This document shows positions 35,899 to 46,675 of a stretch of 64,000 nucleotides of DNA, in pieces. Both the position numbers and the translations under genes were made by a program. Numbering within the stretch: the stretch's first letter is position 1; each line of letters begins with the position of its first letter. Location of the stretch: NCBI GenBank assembly GCA_030998225.1, contig JAPYXD010000723.1, forward strand, positions 24,755,501 to 24,819,500, in the 5' to 3' direction. The stretch comes from Diplolepis rosae (lineage: Eukaryota; Arthropoda; Insecta; Hymenoptera; Diplolepididae). The notes beneath the pieces are model-generated. The model saw nothing but the letters and a program-made list of their open reading frames with translations. It made no database searches and was not told the origin of the DNA.

Positions 35899-36330
35899 AA
35901 TAAGTTTTATTCATAAAAAATGTTTTCCAATAAATAGGGAATACATATTTTATACTACACGAAAATAAAGGAATGTTATTCATTAGATACATGTTGAACT
36001 ACTTAATTAGAAATTTAATTTCAATAAAAGTTAGATAAAATCTGCATCAAAGATTACAGTTAAAATAAAGTTATAGTTGAAAATATTGCAACTCAGGTTG
36101 GGATTACTTACCGTTCTTGGTGCACGAAAAAAGTGGCTTTTTCCCCCATTTTTCCGAAAATTAGATTTTAAATCAGTGGTAGAGTCACAGCCGGGAATAA
36201 AACACTTCATTCTCTACGACTTTTCAAATAAAATGGACCGAAAACCCACGAAAGTGTCATCATTCAAATTGGTGGTTATGTGTGAAAACAGAAAAAGCCG
36301 GAAAACAAGTCAGATTCCGTCCAGCAGAGG

Positions 36331-36450
36331 CGCTGAAATTCGATTCAGTAAAATTATTCTATTTCCCGACTCCACGAATTATTCCGGAAAACCACGACCA
36401 ATCCAAGTCGAGTTCCCCAGCCTAAGATACGTCTCCTTATACTCCTCCAT
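36331..36450 (-). repeat. Right arm of the inverted repeat
   Basis: Reverse-complement partner of 35207-35333, ending CTCCTTATACTCCTCCATGG then GATGTAG. The plus-strand ORF at 36077-36535 crosses it and has no recognisable domain. Confidence 0.7.
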
Positions 36451-36887
36451 GGGATGTAGTATTGATATTACTGCGCTTAGACAGGTTGGCCATAGTTGGT
36501 ACTTTTTACGTGACGCGCACAGTGCCACTTTTTAGCTGACACTTTATAGAACTTAGAGAAGTACGGGTTGGCCATTGTTAGAACTAATCACCGGGTCTGT
36601 ATCGTCAGTATTATACACGGAGAAAATTTGCTCGGTAATCATTTTAAAAAAGTTTGGTAAAATGTCGACATAGTGGCGTTTCGGTAAATTTTCAAATTCA
36701 GCATTGTAAAAGGAATTACGCGAAAATCTAATGAGCAAAGAGAGGATTTATAACAAATTATAGAGATATTCTCGTAAAACGGTACAAACTTTATGCCCGC
36801 AAAACAAGCGTCAAAAAGCGAGAAAAACATGCTTGTGTTGTATAAAATAGTTTATTGTGTTGCTAGGAGCTCAGGCACGCGTTTTGA
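36451..36887. other. Unassigned, with an AAGTACGGGTTGGCC fragment
   Basis: At about 36560 AAGTACGGGTTGGCCATTGT resembles a motif repeated at about 47155 and 47240, suggesting a fragment of the CCCAAT-ended element. The rest is AT-rich. Confidence 0.45.
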
Positions 36888-38103
36888 GGCGGCATAACTC
36901 TCGATAGAATTATCAGATTGAATTGAGCTTTGGTACACTTTATCGGAGCCGAAAAAGTAAGGACAAGTTCGTTAACCAGCCACATCCAATCAAAATTGAG
37001 GGAATGAGCACTACTTATGTGTTTTTGAAAATAAGTTTTTGAAAAAATCAAAAATTCCAATACTGGTTTTTGATAGTGCTCATAAATCTCTACAAATTAT
37101 CCTTATAACATTTTTAGATTAAATCAAAATTAGAAATGTTACAGCATATTCAAATTCGAAGAAAGTCAATATCAAAATTCCATTTTCCAGTTAAATTATA
37201 CGAGATACGGAAACACGTTATGATACAATATTATTTTCTACATAAAGATCTACAAATTTGAATTGTAACATTTTTTCATAAGATGCATATTTTTCTTTTT
37301 AATTAAAAAAAAAATCTATTGAAAATCCAAAATTCAATTTTTTAACAATAATATGTGAAATACGAAAAAAACGTAAGAATACAAAGTTGTTCGTTTCAAA
37401 AAGATCCACAAATTTTGTCTCACACAGTTTCTGATAAAACATATATTTTTCGTTTTAATTCCAAAAAATACGATTAAAATTCAAAAATTCCATTTTTTAG
37501 ACAAAATATGTGAGATACAAAAAAAGGTTTAGATGTAAAATTGTTTGCCTAAATGAGGTCTACAAATTCTCATTGAGACATTTCGGGACAGGATGTATAT
37601 TTTATGTTTTGATTTTTAATATTTAAAAAGTTCGATTTTTTTCACCAAAATATGTGAGATACGAAATAAGCGTTGCTCTGCAAAATCGTTTCCTTAAATA
37701 AATTCTACGATTGTTTTTTCTTTTTGAGAGATTTGGAAGAAAATAAATTATTTTAATCATGTAATTTATTAAAAAGTTACTGAAATGTATACAGAAAATC
37801 GAGCGCGAAGCGCGAGCGCCATGATGAGAATGTGTTCCTTAAGGCTGATAGAGCCTTAAGTAAATTGAATTTCCTGTTTCACTTAAATTCAAAAAGAAAT
37901 TCAGTGACTTTGAGAAAATGTGTAATTCACATCATCTGTAATATTATTATAAAATTGGTTTGAGCTTCAGTATCAAATTATAATAAATAAACTTAAATGT
38001 ATGCGAAGAGCACAAGACCGAGTGCGAAGCGCGACGATCAAATCGCGCGCCCTAGACGCGCTCAAACTTGCGCGCGAAGCGCGTGACGAGAATGTGCCGG
38101 GAA
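36888..38103 (+). repeat. Dispersed family D copy, 5' truncated
   Basis: Starts within the conserved block (GGCATAACTCTCGATAGAAT), so the fixed edge is missing. It holds four clear degenerate units starting at about 37180, 37330, 37487 and 37631, the middle hairpin near 37838-37860, and the GC-rich zone to GCCGGGAAGCGGGAAGATTT. It supplies empty sites for the insertions at 42492 and 43333. Confidence 0.9.
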
Positions 38104-38166
38104 GCGGGAAGATTTTTTTCTGTTTTCCTGTCCAGCGGTCGCACTTAAAGAACGTATGCTCTGCAT
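38104..38166 (-). pseudogene. LINE fragment attached to the family D edge
   Basis: Immediately beyond the family D hairpin edge, about 55 bp are the reverse complement of the LINE 3' coding end at about 61807-61865 (CTGTTTTCCTGTCCAGCGGT, then TTAAAGAACGTATGCTCTGC). The match stops at CTCTGCAT. The same LINE-family D junction is therefore present at both loci. Confidence 0.75.
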
Positions 38167-38604
38167 AGTCAGCGTTTTATTAGTCTCAAAAATGATTTAA
38201 TAAAATTTCATGGCACTTGGCGTGGTTTCGGCCGACGTCGACGTAAAATAATCTCAAACTATCAAAATCAGCCTGACTCGGTGTATTTTTTACCTAAATT
38301 TTTTTGACATGAGTAAAGTTATTTCTTTGCAAACAATTGTTCCGGATGTTGAATTATTTTTTAATGATTTCAATAATAAAGTATTTATTCATAAACATTT
38401 GATAGGAGAATTTGAAGGAAATGTTTTTGCTTTCAAAATTAGCCGTTATAGATTATTTTTATATAATATTTTATTTTATTTTATAAATTACATTGAGTCG
38501 AAGTATTACTTCTTCTTTATTATTAAAACAAAAAAACAAAAAAACAAAAATGACTAGAATAAATATGAACATACGGAGAAACATGACTTTAGTGTAATGA
38601 GTAT
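38167..38604. other. Unassigned, with an unrecognised short ORF
   Basis: A plus ORF at 38309-38557 begins MSKVISLQTIVPDVELFFND and becomes hydrophobic and lysine-rich at its end. No family is recognised and the tail looks non-coding. Upstream an open stretch reads NDLIKFHGTWRGFGRRRRK without support. Confidence 0.35.
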
Positions 38605-40511
38605 TACCCGTGTAGAAATTTTGATAGGGGTCTAGTGGAGCCCCGACGAGTTTGCCCCATCTCTAGTCGGGATCTAGCGTGGAAAACTAGTCAGGGCCCC
38701 GTCGGTAACGTAACGCTTTTGTCGAGATGGGCCCTACTAGACTTTCTAGTAGGGGTTTAGTGAGGTCAGCCCTTACACTTCCCCACCTACAAAAAAGGAC
38801 ACCATTAGGACCCTATTGGACTTCCGCATTGAATTTAAGGGCATATATCAGCAGAGTCACGTGACCAATTTTGTTCAGGTATCTCACTGAGAAAATAATA
38901 AATAAAAACGATTTTCCAAACTGAGAGAAAAAGTACAGGGGAAATTCGAGTTAAGACTCTAATATTTAACATTTTTAACGGCAACGGAGGGATATTCGCT
39001 TGGAAGGTTAATTTTAACTGTTTTCACAGTAAAAAATCTGTTTTCAAGCTAGGAAATTTTTTTCTGAGTAAATTGACAGTACTTTTTCATTACACGTACA
39101 CTGAAAAAAAATCCCAGTAAGTTTGACTACTTTTTAACTTACTTTCCATAGTTTACAAAGGCCCCAGTGTAATTTTTGAAGTTAAGTGAACCGCAGGAAC
39201 ATAGGGGAATCAAGTAAGAGCAGTAGTTGAATCGATGAATATTCTTATAAGTACATTTCCTAACTGTATTTACTTTCAAGTAGACTCTAACTTACTATTT
39301 TTATATACACACCTACAAACACACCCCCCCCCCCCCTTCTACACTACACAAACGCTCGTTCAGGTGGTATTAAAAATTACTCTTAACGCTGCGGGTTCGA
39401 ACCCTCTCTACTTATGATTAACGCATTACTAACCTAACGACTAAGCCTCTCGGCTGCGCACGCTTGGTATACAAGAAAGAAAATAGCACTTATAACCTGC
39501 AACTACTGCAGGTCCGTGTAAGAAGTGTATGGGCCCCGTGTAATCGGGAATTTTTAAATTTTATGCCAATTTATGATTCTGATTAAAATTTTTAATTATT
39601 GAATCGATTTTCTATAAAATGAAATATTTTTGAAATAAACAGATAAAATTTTTGAATTAAAGTACATTACATAATAAAAAGATTTATATACATTTTAGAA
39701 GTATTAATTTTTATTATTGTATATTAGTGATACTTTATACACTTTATGATTCCTTTAATTTTTGTTTTTAAGAGTAAAATCAACGTATGTTCAGAATCTA
39801 AAAAATTTGACTTTTTTCAATTCCAAAAATATGATGAAACTTTTGAATCAAGAAAATTATCGCATAACGAAATTATGCATTAAAGTTCGCAATAAGTAAT
39901 TCCAACTAATGAAGTATTATTAAAAAAATAGTACACGTATTTACTTATCAATAGTTTGTTTTTCTAACTACACTTATGTAGTAACTTCTACCGCTTATGT
40001 TTATTATGAAAGCTTCAATTGATTTTACTATTCACCCCATGTTAATTGAAAAACATGTTTCGTTATTGTTATTACCTCGACACAATAAGATACACACACA
40101 TACACATACGTGCTCGCATATGATTATTATAATTACATGCGAATTCGAGTTAAAATTATGAAAAAGTTTTCTTAAATGTTGTTGCTTCCTCTTAAGTATT
40201 GATTTTATCCAAGACCGTGTTCAGAAAATCTCCATTTTTATCAGATAAGATCAAATTTTATGAGAATAAAGATTAAAGGTTATGTTGTATCTAATGGACC
40301 TAACCTTAACCACAAATATTACAAATAGGGATTCTCTAGTCGGGGCCCCGCCAGATACAAATAGATTTTCCATACTTAAGCGAAACAAGGAATTCCTCAC
40401 TAGAACCTGACAGGATCCCTATCAGTTTTTTCTAGATGAGGAAATTCTAGTCCGGGCCCCACTAGAACCCAACTTGAAATAAGGAAAGATAGGGCAATTT
40501 CTACACGGGTA
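38605..40511. mobile_element. TIR element with TACCCGTGTAGAAATT ends, 1.9 kb
   Basis: TACCCGTGTAGAAATT on the left is mirrored by AATTTCTACACGGGTA on the right. Both subterminal zones are rich in TCTAGT and GGGGCCCC motifs. The interior contains a C-run at 39324-39336 and a tRNA-like block. No transposase was recognised. The ends resemble in style the GTAGAAATTT end of the element at 49796. Confidence 0.7.
39393..39456 (-). ncRNA. tRNA-like pol III promoter block (SINE-like)
   Basis: On the minus strand CAGCCGAGAGGCTTAGTCG resembles an A box of a Leu/Ser-type tRNA and GGGTTCGAACCC is a perfect B box about 50 bp downstream. A related block lies at 44942-45016. A T-run about 20 bp beyond could terminate pol III. 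No full cloverleaf was established. Confidence 0.5.
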
Positions 40512-40847
40512 AGATATCAGGTGTCTGAACACATACACGAGAATATCAGTTCAGAAATGATTATATTATTTCGTTAATGTAATACATAAGAAATCTAAAA
40601 TTTTAACGCATGAAAAGAATTTCGATGAACGAATGTTTTGTCATGAAAAATATCACAGTTGATATTTTTGAGTTGATAATGCAGAGATGTCTACATCCAT
40701 TTTTTTTCAGGTACTTTAAGGATTGAGGAAAGTTGGTCTACTATCGTGCACATGCTTGTTTGTCCGCACTGGTATTTTAGAATGAACGCAGTTGATGAAC
40801 TAGATTGTAACCAATACATAAAAAGTTGTAATGGTGTGCCAACTGTT
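40512..40847. other. Unassigned AT-rich sequence
   Basis: Nothing recognised. Confidence 0.5.
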
Positions 40848-41399
40848 GCTACCCTGGAGAAAGTATCGGATTGATATTCATTCCGAGTCAATCAGAACTA
40901 TCCCGATTCATTCCGATATCTGTATCCGAACCAATGGGAATCATTCCGAACCAATCCGAAAAACGTTTTGTATCCCGTTTGATGAAAAAGGGTCAAAAAT
41001 CAATCCGACTTAATCCGATTAATTCCGAGACATCAATCCGAATGAATTCGAACCAATCCGAAACCAAGTTTTCAATCCAGTTCAATTCGAAACAATCCAA
41101 GGTCGGAATGATTCGCATTTATTCTGATTGATAATTCGATTTGGATCAATCCGAGCTCGTATTGATTCGTATTTATCTCGATCGAAAACTAGGTTTCGGA
41201 TTGGTTCGGATTCATTCGGGTTGGTGTCTCGGAATTAATCGGATTAAGTCGGATTGATTTTAAACCGTTTTTTATGAAACGAGATACAAAAAGTTTCTCG
41301 GATTGGTTTGGAATGATTCGCATTGGCTCGGATACAGATATTGAAATAGTTCTGATTTACTCGTAATGAATTTCAATCTGATACTTTCTCCAGGGTAGC
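40848..41399. mobile_element. Foldback element filled with AATCCGA motifs, 552 bp
   Basis: GCTACCCTGGAGAAAGTATC is mirrored exactly at the right end, and most of the interior is inverse-complementary around about 41125. AATCCGA and its complement occur more than 20 times in near-regular spacing (CCGAACCAATCCGA, CCGACTTAATCCGATT). Overlapping plus-strand ORFs are translations of this repeat and not genes. Target duplication was not resolved. Confidence 0.8.
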
Positions 41400-42034
41400 C
41401 ATTACAGAGGTGCAATATTGTTCCCGTTTTGAGTATCGACTACGGTCAGATATTTCCGATATGAAGCCGGTTTCACCAAGTTCGTTCAAATTTTAATCGG
41501 CGGTTAGATCCGTCATTCTAAATTCTGATTGGTTAATCCAAGAGTTTAACCTCCTACTAAGAGTTAACCAAAGTTGGTGAAACTGACACTGAGTAGCGTG
41601 GCCAGCTGAAAAGTAAGCTCATATTAACGTGACACGAAGACAATGTAGCCATGACATGAGTTACTTTTCCATAAAGTTGCAGTTGTTATTTATACAGCCA
41701 GTTTGTCAGTAACTTGCATGCATATACAAGAAAGTTATACAATTCGATCAGATAAGAGAGAGATAAACAGAATTCCCTAGCATTGTGAATATTTGCTTAT
41801 CTGTCTCTTATTTGTTTGAATTATGCATGTCAGATTTTCTTGCATCAAAAACATGCAGGCGGCCAACAAAATGGAATGCATGATTTTATCTTTAGTAACA
41901 TATTTTGCCAGAGTTTTCATCTGACAGCGAATAGCGGGTATCTCTAAAGTCGCTGTCATATACACTGAGAAAAATTCGTGTCAAAAATTACCAAACTGAA
42001 TTGGAGAGCATGATAATCTCTAGAAGTTCTTCTT
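41400..42034. other. Unassigned sequence
   Basis: Contains TACACTGAGAAAAA at about 41964. No gene is recognised; the minus ORF at 41777-41965 has no family signature. Confidence 0.45.
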
Positions 42035-42491
42035 TTTACATTCTCATCATGGATGAGAAGGTATTGGTTTTATTTGAAAAATGACTTTTGAAATTTTTAT
42101 CAAATCTTTACGTTTTGAGACCCCCTGAGTCAGAAAAAACGGTTTTTACGAAAGTGTCTGTCTGTCTGTCTGTAGCAGGTCGTGTGCGGCATAACTCTCG
42201 ATAGAATTATCAGATTGAATTGAGCTTTGGCACACTTTATCGGAGCCGAAAAAGTAAGGACAAGTTCGTTAACCAGCCACACCCAATCAAAATTGAGGGA
42301 TTGAGCACTACTTTTGTGTTTTTGAAATTAAGTTTTTGAAAAAATCAAAAATTCCAATACTGGTTTTTCATAGTGCTCATAAATCTCTAAAAATTATCCT
42401 GATAACATTTTTTGATTAAATCAAAATTAGAAATGTTACAGCATATTCAAATTCGAAAAAAGTCAATATCAAAATTACATTTTCCAGTTAA

Positions 42492-43204
42492 GGGGGGTTT
42501 CTACTTTGTTCAGCCGAAAAAACGTGCTTTTTATAGAAATTTTTTTTGGTGAACGTATTTAAGATAAACATTTGAAATTTTTTTTCAGTTGTAGGTACAA
42601 GTTTATTGTACAAGTACAAAAAGTTCTTTTTTACTTTATACTGAAGCAAAACTTTGAACGCGTTTTTCTCAAAACTATATTTTTTGGCCTTGCGGAAGTG
42701 ATTTAAGCCAGGCGAGTTGAGCAATGGCCACGAAAGTTTTAATAGTCGTGTATCAAGGGCTTAGCTATGGCTCGTACTAGAATCTTCAAACAATATTAAC
42801 AATTTTTCATTTTACATAACAATTTGTATCGAAAAAAGTGGGCAAAAATCGAGTTTTTCATTCAAAATCGCATCATTTTTTCATTTTTTTTTCGAAATCC
42901 TAGTACCGGCCAAAGACAAAAGTATACAAAGTAAGAATATATTTCATTTTTGTGTTTCAGGTCATCTGAAACAGCGGCAGGACTTCCGAGAGTGGGAAAA
43001 ATTCGTTCGGCGCGCCGCCATTGTTCAATGCCCCCCCCCCCCCCCGATACCTTTGCATATTTCTACTGAAAACTTTTTGTCCTTGTACAATAAACTTGTA
43101 CCTACAACTGAAAAAATTTTCAAGTGTTTATCTTAAATACGTTCCCCAAAAAAAATGTCTAAAGAAAAGCACATTTTTTCGTCGGAACAAAGTAGAAACC
43201 TCCC
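42492..43204. mobile_element. TTAA-flanked TIR element, 713 bp
   Basis: GGGGGGTTTCTACTTTGTTC is mirrored by GAACAAAGTAGAAACCTCCC, with arms similar for about 150 bp and TTAA at 42488-42491 and 43205-43208. The copy at 37186-37210 shows the empty site CCAGTTAAATTATA. The interior has a C-run at 43031-43045 and no ORF of note. It is inferred to use a piggyBac-type transposase. Confidence 0.9.
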
Positions 43205-44129
43205 TTAAATTATATGAGATACGAAAAAACGTTATGATACAATATTATTTTCTACATAAAGACCTACAAATTTGAATTGTAACATTTTTTCATAAGATGC
43301 ATATTTTTCTTTTTAATTTAAAAAAAATTAAAATAGTAGATTGTATTGACCCTTGATTTAATTCATAATACTTGGTACGTTTGCATTAGCTTTAGGGTCC
43401 AGAAATGAAAAGGTCTATTTAATCAGACGTTTCGGCTCTGATCGGAGCCCTCATCAGTGATATTTATTAAAATCTAGAAAATACATAAAATATGCTGTCA
43501 CTAATTTCACATATTTTCTCGGAATAACTAGTGCTTAACGTATTATACAAAAAAAGAGTACTTGATATATTAAATGAAGAGGAAAGTTTGGATATATTCT
43601 TTGGTGCGAAGCTGAATGTAAGTAGTTTGGTCTAGACTATTAAGGCTATCTTTTGACTATTTTTTCCGAAACTATTTTTAAATTATTTATAAACTATATA
43701 TAAGAACATTCACATTTTTTTTATGTCTAGTCCATATTTTGACTGAACAACACATTTTTAAACTATTTCTAAAAAGTTCTTTAACATATTATACAAAAAG
43801 GGGGGTACTTGATATATTAATTGAAAAAGGAGGTTTGGATGTATTCTTTGGTGCGAGGCTAGATGTAAAAGGCTGGTCTAGATCATTAAGGCTATCTTTT
43901 GGCTATTTTTTCTGAACTATTTTAAAAGTATTTATAAACCATATATAATTAATATTCACATCTTATTTGCATGTCTAGTCCATATTTTGGCTGAACAACA
44001 CATTTTTCAAATATTACCAAAGAATCATTTCACATATTATATAAAAAAGAGTACTTGATATATAAGTGAAAAATGAAGGTTTGGATACATTCTTTGGTGC
44101 GAGGCTAAATCCCAATAAGAAATTTACAA

Positions 44130-45329
44130 CCCAGGTGCGAATTTCAGTCGGCTGCCAGAGTTGGACCATCGGGCCACGGTTGGCCCTACTCTGGCGACCA
44201 AGGTTTGGTGATCATAGTTGGGCCAACTGTGGTATCTTCGGTTTTACCAACTCTGGCAGCCAACATCGGCAACCAAAGATGTGCCTGACCGTTGGCTCAA
44301 CTATGGACCAGACTCAAACCGACCTGTCGGGCCAACCTTGGCGAATTACTTTAGATGACCGTGACAGCTCAGTCGGCCCACCTCTGGGCCATGGTTGAAC
44401 CAATCGTTGGCATATTATTAACTAGAGTCCGTGGCCATTGCACGACCAACCGTCGGTCCAACTATGGCCCAGACTCGAACCGACTGTCGGGCCAACCTTG
44501 GCGAATTACTTTAGATGACCGTGACAGCTCAGTCGGCCCACCTCTGGGCCATGGTTGAACCAATCGTCGGCATATTATCAACTAGATTATAATCGAGCGG
44601 TTATTGCCCTATTAAAAAAAAAATCTTGACATTAAAATGTAAAAAGTTGTATACTATGTAAATTATTACTAAACTACTGTAAGAATGTATACTTCTAAAG
44701 TATACAACTTCTTATAAGATAATGTTTTTGATAAAAAAGTTTTTTCCAAGTTTCATACAAAAATACTGTGTTATATAGAAATTTAATTCAGTCATTGAAA
44801 GTGTAAAAATTTTAAACCCATAACTGATTAAAATACTTGAAACAAAAAGATTGCTCATTAACAGGGTACAGACCCATCTTATACGGACTTTGCAGCAGTA
44901 GCTTATAAGCGAGATTTTATTCGGAATATGGTAAGCGAGAATAGCCGAGAGGCTTTAGGCGTTAGGAATGCGTTTAGTTATGTAGATAATATAGGTAGGT
45001 TAGAGGGTTCGAATCCAAAAGCGAATATGAAATTTTTAATTCAAGCGTGCGATTACAAATAATGTATCAATAACGTACTAATAATGTAGTAATCAAATAA
45101 TGTACCTTATCAGGGCCTGATACTGCCCTGATTTCATTTTCTACACGGGCGCAAGCATATTTTGACCTAGGACGGCCCATCTCCGGCACCCAGCGTCGGG
45201 CCAACTGTTCACGCCAATGGACGGATAGCGTTATCATTTCACTAGTTGGCCCGACCTCTGGCCAACAAGGTTGGACCAACTTTAACAAGGTTGGCCCAAC
45301 CGTGCGCCGACGGTCAATTCGCACCTGGG
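44130..45329. mobile_element. Nested TIR element with CCCAGGTGCGAATT ends, 1.2 kb
   Basis: CCCAGGTGCGAATT is mirrored by AATTCGCACCTGGG. It lies inside the left inverted repeat of the CCCAAT element, splitting ACAA from CGGGCGCAG, with a possible AA duplication. A ~160-bp tandem repeat (CGGGCCAACCTTGGCGAATT at about 44330 and 44490) explains the near-identical ORFs at 44066 and 44355. It contains a tRNA-like block. Confidence 0.7.
44942..45016 (+). ncRNA. tRNA-like pol III promoter block (SINE-like)
   Basis: TAGCCGAGAGGCTTTAGG (A-box-like, Leu/Ser type) and GGGTTCGAATCC (B box), about 45 bp apart. It is related to the minus-strand block at 39393-39456, though the two sit in different TIR elements. 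Confidence 0.5.
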
Positions 45330-45645
45330 AACGGGCGCAGTGCTGGCAGACAGTACTGGTGCCCGCACTGGCATATGTCGGGGATGATAACGATGTTCTG
45401 CACTGGTCTGCCAGTGCTGGTCCCGTACTGGTTATCGGTGCTGGCATTTGGTACTGGTGCGGTACTGGCATATGTCGGGCATGATAACGATTTTTAGCAC
45501 TGGCAGACCAGTGCTGGTCCCGTACTGGTTTTCGGTGCTGGTACGGTACTGGCATATGTCGGACATTATAACGATTTTCAGCACTGGCAGACCAGTACTG
45601 GTCCCGTACTGGTTGTACATAATTTGAAGTTAATTCAAGAAACAT

Positions 45646-46274
45646 TAGGGTAGTTTTCATCCACGAAAATTAGACCTCAGGCAAAAATAGATAATTTTGC
45701 TTTCAAGAAAAGCAATATTATTATTGAAGGACTATTTTGGAAGAGAAAAGATTAATTTCCATGAAAAAAATTTAAAATACAGAAAAATAATTTTATTAAT
45801 AAATTTACTTTTGCCCCAACTTTTTTTCTTATTGCTTCTTACCAAATTTTAAAAAATTATGCGATTTTAATAAATTACAAATCACTTTTGCAAGACAAAG
45901 ATTCCTTACAACTTCACCGTTTCTGATTTTTAAAAATAAATTCTTTAATGGCTGAAATCATTAAAAAAACATTTTCCAAAACGAAATTTTTATAAACAAA
46001 TTGCTGAATTTGATAATAATTTATTCATTTTCAAAAATTGGAAATGGTTAAGTTGTAAGGAATCTTTTTCTTAAAAAGTGATTTGTAATTTATTGAAATC
46101 GCATAATTTTTTAAAATTTGTTGAGAAGCGATAAGAAAAAAAGTTGGGGCAAATAATCATGTAAAATAATCTTTTCTCTTTCAGAGTAGCCCTTCAATAA
46201 TAATATTTCTATTCTTGAAAGCAAAATGATCTATTTTTGCCTGAGGTCTAATTTTCGTGGATCAACTACATTAA
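45646..46274. mobile_element. Foldback element, copy 2 of the family at 23909
   Basis: CCACGAAAATTAGACCTCAG is mirrored by CTGAGGTCTAATTTTCGTGG, and the interior (GCAAAAATAGATAATTTTGC; TTTAATGGCTGAAAT) matches the uninterrupted equivalent of 23909-27099. The right flank has TTAA; the left has TTAG. It shows the empty site (GAAAAGATTAATTT) for the element inserted at 24003. Confidence 0.8.
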
Positions 46275-46522
46275 GTTAACTCTGCTTCATTCACTGAAAT
46301 GAATATACTTGGAATTGGAATAAATAATTCAATTCTATAAAATTCACTTAAATTCAATGCACCAAAACAATTCATGTTAGTGATAAGAATTGTAGTTAAA
46401 ATAGTCGGAGTTTTTTACATATATCCAATTGAAGCGAATTTCAGAAATTGCAAGTGAATTCCATAAAATTCAATTATTCATTTTGTATCCATGTCCAAGT
46501 ATAAATTCATAATTGAACTTAC

Positions 46523-46675
46523 CGTATACAACGAAGTGTTCAATTTATCCTGGGCAAGACGAAGCTCAGCGAACCAAACTTGTAAAAAACAATTACGCCG
46601 CGACACCAAATATCGTGCAACAGCAAAACAGAAAGGAGGCCAGTGTGCACAGATCGGATACCAACGCAGTAACAA
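46523..46675 (-). pseudogene. Possible exon in the CCCAAT element, unrecognised
   Basis: On the minus strand an open frame ends WFAELRLAQDKLNTSLYT at a strong donor (TATACG before GTAAGT, at 46522). Upstream, 46680-46790 is GC-rich (CGGCGGCGCGCGC), as expected of a promoter or 5' UTR. No downstream acceptor was identified. This may be a captured 5' exon, or chance. Confidence 0.35.

Noticed and set aside
36077..36535. 152-residue plus ORF as a gene
   Set aside because: It crosses an inverted-repeat arm and shows no domain; its middle is the reverse complement of non-coding sequence at 35207.
40871..41131. 86-residue plus ORF with repeated SE/NQSE
   Set aside because: Translation of the AATCCGA repeat in a foldback.
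45067..45660. 197-residue minus ORF, the second longest outside the LINE
   Set aside because: Repeated GTSTGLPVLK-type units are translations of the CAGTACTGGTCCCG minisatellite in a TIR element.
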